10,796 bases of DNA, taken from contig JAIXPR010000360.1 of the NCBI GenBank assembly GCA_027486155.1, positions 1 through 10,796 of the forward strand, given 5' to 3'. Positions within the stretch are counted from its first letter, which is position 1. Every line of letters starts with the position of its first letter. This document shows positions 7,109-10,796 of this stretch, one piece after another. The position numbers and the translations under genes are program-made. The notes below the pieces were generated by a model. It saw nothing but the letters and a program-made list of their open reading frames with translations. It made no database searches and had not been told where the DNA came from. The stretch comes from Pseudomonadota bacterium (lineage in GTDB: Bacteria; Bdellovibrionota_C; UBA2361; OMII01).

Positions 7109-10100
7109 ATGGTGTGCATCAACCATCCATCCAGATGGTCACTGAACGATCGCGTGCGCTGTCGCAACTCGCGTGTAGATTCAGTGATCAACGCTCTCCG
7201 TTCCTTCGGAGTTAGGATCGCGTGCGTGCTTCTCCTTATTTCTACCCTCGCGTTAGCACCTCTCACCACTGCGGACGCGCAAACGGTTGTCGGATCATCA
7301 ACCTCGACCAGTTCAACCACGCAGGGAACTCGAAAGTCATTCTTCGACTCAGGCTCTGGCAACCACTGGGTCTTCTTCTACAACGGCTCCGCGATTGAGT
7401 ACGACTCTTCAACCGATGGCACCAGCTGGACATCTCAAGGAACGCTCTCCTACAACACGGCGAACTTCGCGGTTACCTATCAACGTATCGGCGGCACATC
7501 GTACGTCTTCCTCGTGACCGAGGCGAACTCCTTCGATGTGGTGATTCGACGCGGAACTATCTTGGGCACGACGGTCACCTTTGACTCCGAGGTAACCGTG
7601 CTCGATGGAACATCCTCCTCCGACAAGTTCATCCGTCCGGCTGTTGAGCTTGACGCGAACAACTACCTCTGGGTCGGGGCATTCAAGGACTTCGGCGCAA
7701 GCTCCGGAGACCGGTATCAACCGCAAGCCGTCCGCACCACAAGCGATGGAACGAGCACGATCGCTTTTGGAAGCGCCTCGGTGATCGACCGGCCGGTGCC
7801 TGAGGTAACATCACTCGCCATGGTTCCCCTTACGGGTTCTCAGATGGTGCTTACGGTATCGGGTGAAACCGGACCGAACGTCAACGGATACCAGTACGAT
7901 GGCAGTTCGTGGAGCAGGATTACCGCCGGCGGTGTAACAGGACGGTCCAATTTTGCGCACAACGGAGCAGGACTTACGGTTACAGCCGCGGTTAAGGACT
8001 CCCTCGGGAACATCTACATAGGCGGTAACTTTCAGATGGTCGGAGGAATCTCAGCCTATTACATCGCGAAGTGGAATGGGAGTGAGTGGAGCGCTCTCGG
8101 GAACGGACTCAATGGTCAAGTAAACACTCTCGCGATCGATTCGAGCAACAACCTCTACGCCGGTGGTGGCTTTACGAGCGCGGGCGGGGTCACCGCCAAC
8201 TACATCGCCAAGTGGGATGGAACCACTTGGAGCGCGCTGGGTAGTGGAGTGAACAGCAACGTCTGGGCATTGACGTTTGACAGTGCCGGCACCCTCTACG
8301 TCGGCGGCCAGTTCACCACCGCTGGGGGCCCCACTGCCAATCGCGTAGCAAAATGGAACGGATCCGCATGGAGCCCCTTGGGAACCGGCTTCAATGGCAC
8401 CGTGCATGCCCTCACATCTCCATCAGCCAACACCGTGTATGCGACAGGTGCCTTCACGACCGCAAATGGAAGCGCCGCGAACCGTGTAGCATACTGGAAC
8501 GGCTCGGCGTGGTCAGCGCTCGGGTCTGGAATCGACAACACGGGTCGCGCTCTTGCTGTTGCTTCGAGTGGAAATCTGATCGTCGGTGGTGACTTTCTCA
8601 ACGCAGGTGGAAGCCCCGCAAATCGAATCGCCTCATGGAATGGGTCGGCGTGGAGCACAATCGGTACCGGCCTTAACGGCGTCGTGAGAACGATCTTCTT
8701 CGACTCAACGGGAACGATGTACGCCGGAGGTGACTTCACTACCGCTGGTGGAAACTCCGCAAACTACATCGCTAAGTGGAATGGAAGTGCCTGGAGCGCC
8801 CTCGGAGCTGGAACCGGGGCAAATCAGGTATGGGCGATCCTCCAAGACACCAGCGACTCACTCTATGTGGCAGGATACTTCGCGACAGCGGGAACGATTA
8901 ACGCCCTCAACATCGCGAAGTGGACCATCTCTACCTCAACTTGGTCCGCTGTCGGCGCCGGCTCTGACGGTCAAATTTCCGCTGTGGCGTTTCACTCAGA
9001 CGGAGCCATGTATGTTGGAGGGTCATTTAAATCGATAGGCGGGATCTCGGCGAACAATATCGCCCGATGGAACGGTACGAGCTGGAGCGCCCTGGGAGGT
9101 GGTACGAACAGTCAAGTTAACGCGATTGCGGTGAGCTCGACGGGGCGGGTCTACATCGGCGGGCAATTCACGGTGGTAGACGGGGTCTCACGTGGCTACC
9201 TCGCGCAATACGACGGCACTACGTGGAGCGGAATCGGCGGTACGAACGGCACAGTCTTCTCTTTGGTTCTGGACCATTCGGATAACCTCTATGCTGCGGG
9301 TAGCTTCACAGCCGTGAGTGGCGTGAGCGCCAACCGCATCGCCAAATGGAACGGATCGACCTGGAGCGCCCTCGGAAGCGGACTCGATAATACCCCTTAT
9401 GGTTCGGTATTCGATAGCACCTTCACAAAGCTCTACGTGACAGGAAACTTTCTTAATGCCGGGGGATCGTCCGCGACGCGCATCGCGGTGTGGGATACCT
9501 CAGCGAACTCTTGGAGCGCCCTGGGGAGCGGGATAAACGGTATTGGCAACGTGCTCGCGAGGGATTCAAGCAACAATATCTATGTTGGTGGCTCATTCTC
9601 CACCGCCGGGGGGCTCCCCACTACTAGCATAGCCAGGTGGAATGCGAGCTCCTCCACCTGGACGGCGATCACTGGACTTAATGACCAAGTGAGAGCTCTG
9701 GCAGTCGATTCGTCCGGAACCGTATTTGCCGGAGGAGTGTTTAGTACCGCGAGCAGCAACGCCGTTCAAGGTCTCGCCTCGTGGAATGGAACTACGTGGA
9801 GCTCCGTCACCAATGGCTCAAATCGACAGGTCTCGGCGCTTGCGTTCAACCCAAGCGGAGTTCTTCACGCGGGAGGGACATCAACCGTCGCGGCCTATCC
9901 AAGGGTGGCGGTGAACGATCTCGTCCCGGGGACCTCCGCGTCACTTATCCCCGGTGCGAGCGGTACCGCCTACCTCACCTACATCGACTCAAACTACGAT
10001 GTGCGGATTAAATCACTTTCAGGCTCGCCGCTCACATGGGGGGCAGCGACAACGATCCATACAGGAACGGCCCTCTCTCTTACCGCGATGTTCCGCCCCT

Positions 10101-10796
10101 TCAACTCAAAGATCATAACCTGGTTTACCGAGTCGGGCGCGGTGAAGAGCCGTGACGCGAGTAGCCCCTACACAACCTGGTCGCCGGCGACAACGATCAG
10201 CTCCACTGGTTCGCCACTCAACGTCTCTTCCCACGAACAGGGAGGCCCGAACGACGACTACATGGTGATGTGGAACCGAACGGGTAGCTCCGCTGGCGAG
10301 GTAGTCGCTGCGGTAACAACCGCGATACCAACCCCCACTCCAACCAATACGCCAACACTGACACCAACCCCTACCAACACACCACTCGCGGACATCCGAC
10401 TGCTCATGCCGATGGATAACGCCAACTTCTCGGACACCTCGTCGAATCCAGCAACGGTGACGAAGAACTCCGCGATTCTGGAGACCAGCCTTGTGAAGTT
10501 CGGTGCCGGTGCCCTTCCAGCGGTCGCCTCCAACCGGGTTCTGACCGTTACTGATGACGGCCGATTCCAGATCACCTCTCAAAACTGGACCTTGGAGATG
10601 TGGGTGGCTCGAGGGAGTACGAATTGGGGTTCGACAGCGAGGACCATTTTCTCCTCGCAATTCCTACGTTTGATGACGAACGGGGCCAATCAGGTCACGG
10701 CGTCGACGTCCTTCAATAACTTTGCCACAGCCGGAACATCGATCGGTGCCACCTCGGCACTAGCCGCGAATACCTACTATCACGTAGCGGTGACTC
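7109..10796 (+). CDS. Giant secreted beta-propeller repeat protein with LamG-like domain (3' truncated)
   Basis: The frame is open from 7073 to the right edge, at least 1229 residues from ATG 7109. Other starts are ATG 7097 and GTG 7184. The GTG gives a compact 32-residue signal peptide (INALRSF, hydrophobic CVLLLISTLALAPL, ADA before Gln); the ATGs give an unusually long arginine-rich leader. No start has a good ribosome binding site. Residues about 70-230 contain sialidase-like repeats. Residues about 255-910 hold 14 Trp-centred units of about 47 residues (IAKWNGSAWSALGSG, then LYVGGQFTTAGG), the pattern of Kelch-like or Rax2-like propellers. Two more sialidase-like units follow (Trp977, Trp1024), then a Thr-Pro linker (1074-1092) and a LamG-like domain beginning near 1095 (LLMPMD, WTLEMWV, YYHVAVT), cut by the window end. 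It is probably an extracellular adhesin or glycan-binding protein; I see no enzyme motif. Confidence 0.88.
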   Translation, partial: MVCINHPSRWSLNDRVRCRNSRVDSVINALRSFGVRIACVLLLISTLALAPLTTADAQTVVGSSTSTSSTTQGTRKSFFDSGSGNHWVFFYNGSAIEYDSSTDGTSWTSQGTLSYNTANFAVTYQRIGGTSYVFLVTEANSFDVVIRRGTILGTTVTFDSEVTVLDGTSSSDKFIRPAVELDANNYLWVGAFKDFGASSGDRYQPQAVRTTSDGTSTIAFGSASVIDRPVPEVTSLAMVPLTGSQMVLTVSGETGPNVNGYQYDGSSWSRITAGGVTGRSNFAHNGAGLTVTAAVKDSLGNIYIGGNFQMVGGISAYYIAKWNGSEWSALGNGLNGQVNTLAIDSSNNLYAGGGFTSAGGVTANYIAKWDGTTWSALGSGVNSNVWALTFDSAGTLYVGGQFTTAGGPTANRVAKWNGSAWSPLGTGFNGTVHALTSPSANTVYATGAFTTANGSAANRVAYWNGSAWSALGSGIDNTGRALAVASSGNLIVGGDFLNAGGSPANRIASWNGSAWSTIGTGLNGVVRTIFFDSTGTMYAGGDFTTAGGNSANYIAKWNGSAWSALGAGTGANQVWAILQDTSDSLYVAGYFATAGTINALNIAKWTISTSTWSAVGAGSDGQISAVAFHSDGAMYVGGSFKSIGGISANNIARWNGTSWSALGGGTNSQVNAIAVSSTGRVYIGGQFTVVDGVSRGYLAQYDGTTWSGIGGTNGTVFSLVLDHSDNLYAAGSFTAVSGVSANRIAKWNGSTWSALGSGLDNTPYGSVFDSTFTKLYVTGNFLNAGGSSATRIAVWDTSANSWSALGSGINGIGNVLARDSSNNIYVGGSFSTAGGLPTTSIARWNASSSTWTAITGLNDQVRALAVDSSGTVFAGGVFSTASSNAVQGLASWNGTTWSSVTNGSNRQVSALAFNPSGVLHAGGTSTVAAYPRVAVNDLVPGTSASLIPGASGTAYLTYIDSNYDVRIKSLSGSPLTWGAATTIHTGTALSLTAMFRPFNSKIITWFTESGAVKSRDASSPYTTWSPATTISSTGSPLNVSSHEQGGPNDDYMVMWNRTGSSAGEVVAAVTTAIPTPTPTNTPTLTPTPTNTPLADIRLLMPMDNANFSDTSSNPATVTKNSAILETSLVKFGAGALPAVASNRVLTVTDDGRFQITSQNWTLEMWVARGSTNWGSTARTIFSSQFLRLMTNGANQVTASTSFNNFATAGTSIGATSALAANTYYHVAVT
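7910..9868 (+). repeat. Array of 14 propeller units with 141-base period
   Basis: The Trp codon of the W-S-A-L-G motif, or its equivalent, falls at 7910, 8087, 8228, 8369, 8510, 8651, 8792, 8942, 9083, 9224, 9362, 9512, 9659 and 9797. Five successive spacings from 8087 are exactly 141 bases (47 codons); the others are 138-150, except the first, which is 177. Each unit contains a DSxxxLYxGG strand, a GGxSANxIAKWNG strand and the Trp strand, consistent with one four-stranded blade. Copies are diverged in codons, so this is an old, selected array rather than a recent expansion. Confidence 0.9.
10328..10384 (+). repeat. Short Thr-Pro linker before the LamG-like domain
   Basis: Nineteen codons read PTPTPTNTPTLTPTPTNTP, joining the sialidase-like segment to the LamG-like domain. 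The composition matches the 80-residue tract in the gene at 3428-4774, which suggests a common style of extracellular linker in this organism. Confidence 0.85.
10391..10796 (+). other. LamG/concanavalin-like domain coding segment (cut by window edge)
   Basis: The translation follows the order expected for a LamG-like jelly roll: LLMPMD near the start, a SSNPATVT/GAGAL section that usually precedes the first long strand, WTLEMWVARGS, then SQFLRLMTN and ANTYYHVAVT. Such domains commonly bind glycans or proteins and often need calcium. About 135 residues are present and the rest lies beyond the window. Confidence 0.75.

Noticed and set aside
8353..10011. Several + and - strand frames within the propeller gene
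   Set aside because: All are out-of-frame shadows of the repeat-coding frame that is open to the window end.

Overview
This looks like chromosomal DNA from an uncultured or little-studied bacterium of moderate to fairly high GC content. It carries six protein genes, five on the + strand and one on the - strand. Three products have Sec-type signal peptides and a fourth has an N-terminal membrane anchor. Long Thr-Pro linkers, a large beta-propeller repeat protein and a LamG-like domain are typical of surface-protein-rich environmental bacteria. The one well-recognised cytoplasmic family, VF530, is known to me mainly from proteobacteria, which favours a Gram-negative host. I cannot assign a phylum. 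I see no rRNA, tRNA, CRISPR array, insertion sequence, phage gene or plasmid gene.

Layout. Positions 3-1868: 3' part of a large acidic protein I do not recognise, open at the left edge. Positions 1946-2974: membrane-anchored matrixin-like zinc metalloprotease whose catalytic domain is interrupted by a long coiled coil. Positions 2975-3427: a gap of about 450 bases without a convincing gene. Positions 3428-4774: secreted protein with a small Cys-containing N-domain, an 80-residue Thr-Pro tract, a domain with an RGQPT signature and a helical C-terminus. Positions 4775-5042: intergenic DNA between convergent genes, with two hairpins and a short 9-base-period repeat. Positions 5043-5333 (-): a VF530/DUF2132 small DNA-binding protein. 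Positions 5334-5697: divergent intergenic region. Positions 5716-6876: secreted protein of unknown function. Positions 7109 to the right edge: a giant secreted protein with sialidase-like segments, 14 Trp-centred propeller repeats of about 47 residues, further sialidase-like segments, a Thr-Pro linker and the start of a LamG-like domain.

How the genes may work together. Apart from VF530, and gene 1 whose location is unknown, the products appear to be exported or membrane-anchored. The window therefore reads as a cell-surface or extracellular accessory region: one anchored protease, a stalk-like Thr-Pro protein, an unknown secreted protein and a very large adhesin-like or glycan-binding protein. 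Joint function is inference from location only. The large intergenic gaps argue against one operon; only the first two genes (77 bases apart) look co-transcribed. The best candidates for something little described are the matrixin split by a coiled coil and the modular propeller-LamG protein, whose array may be nested inside a second propeller.
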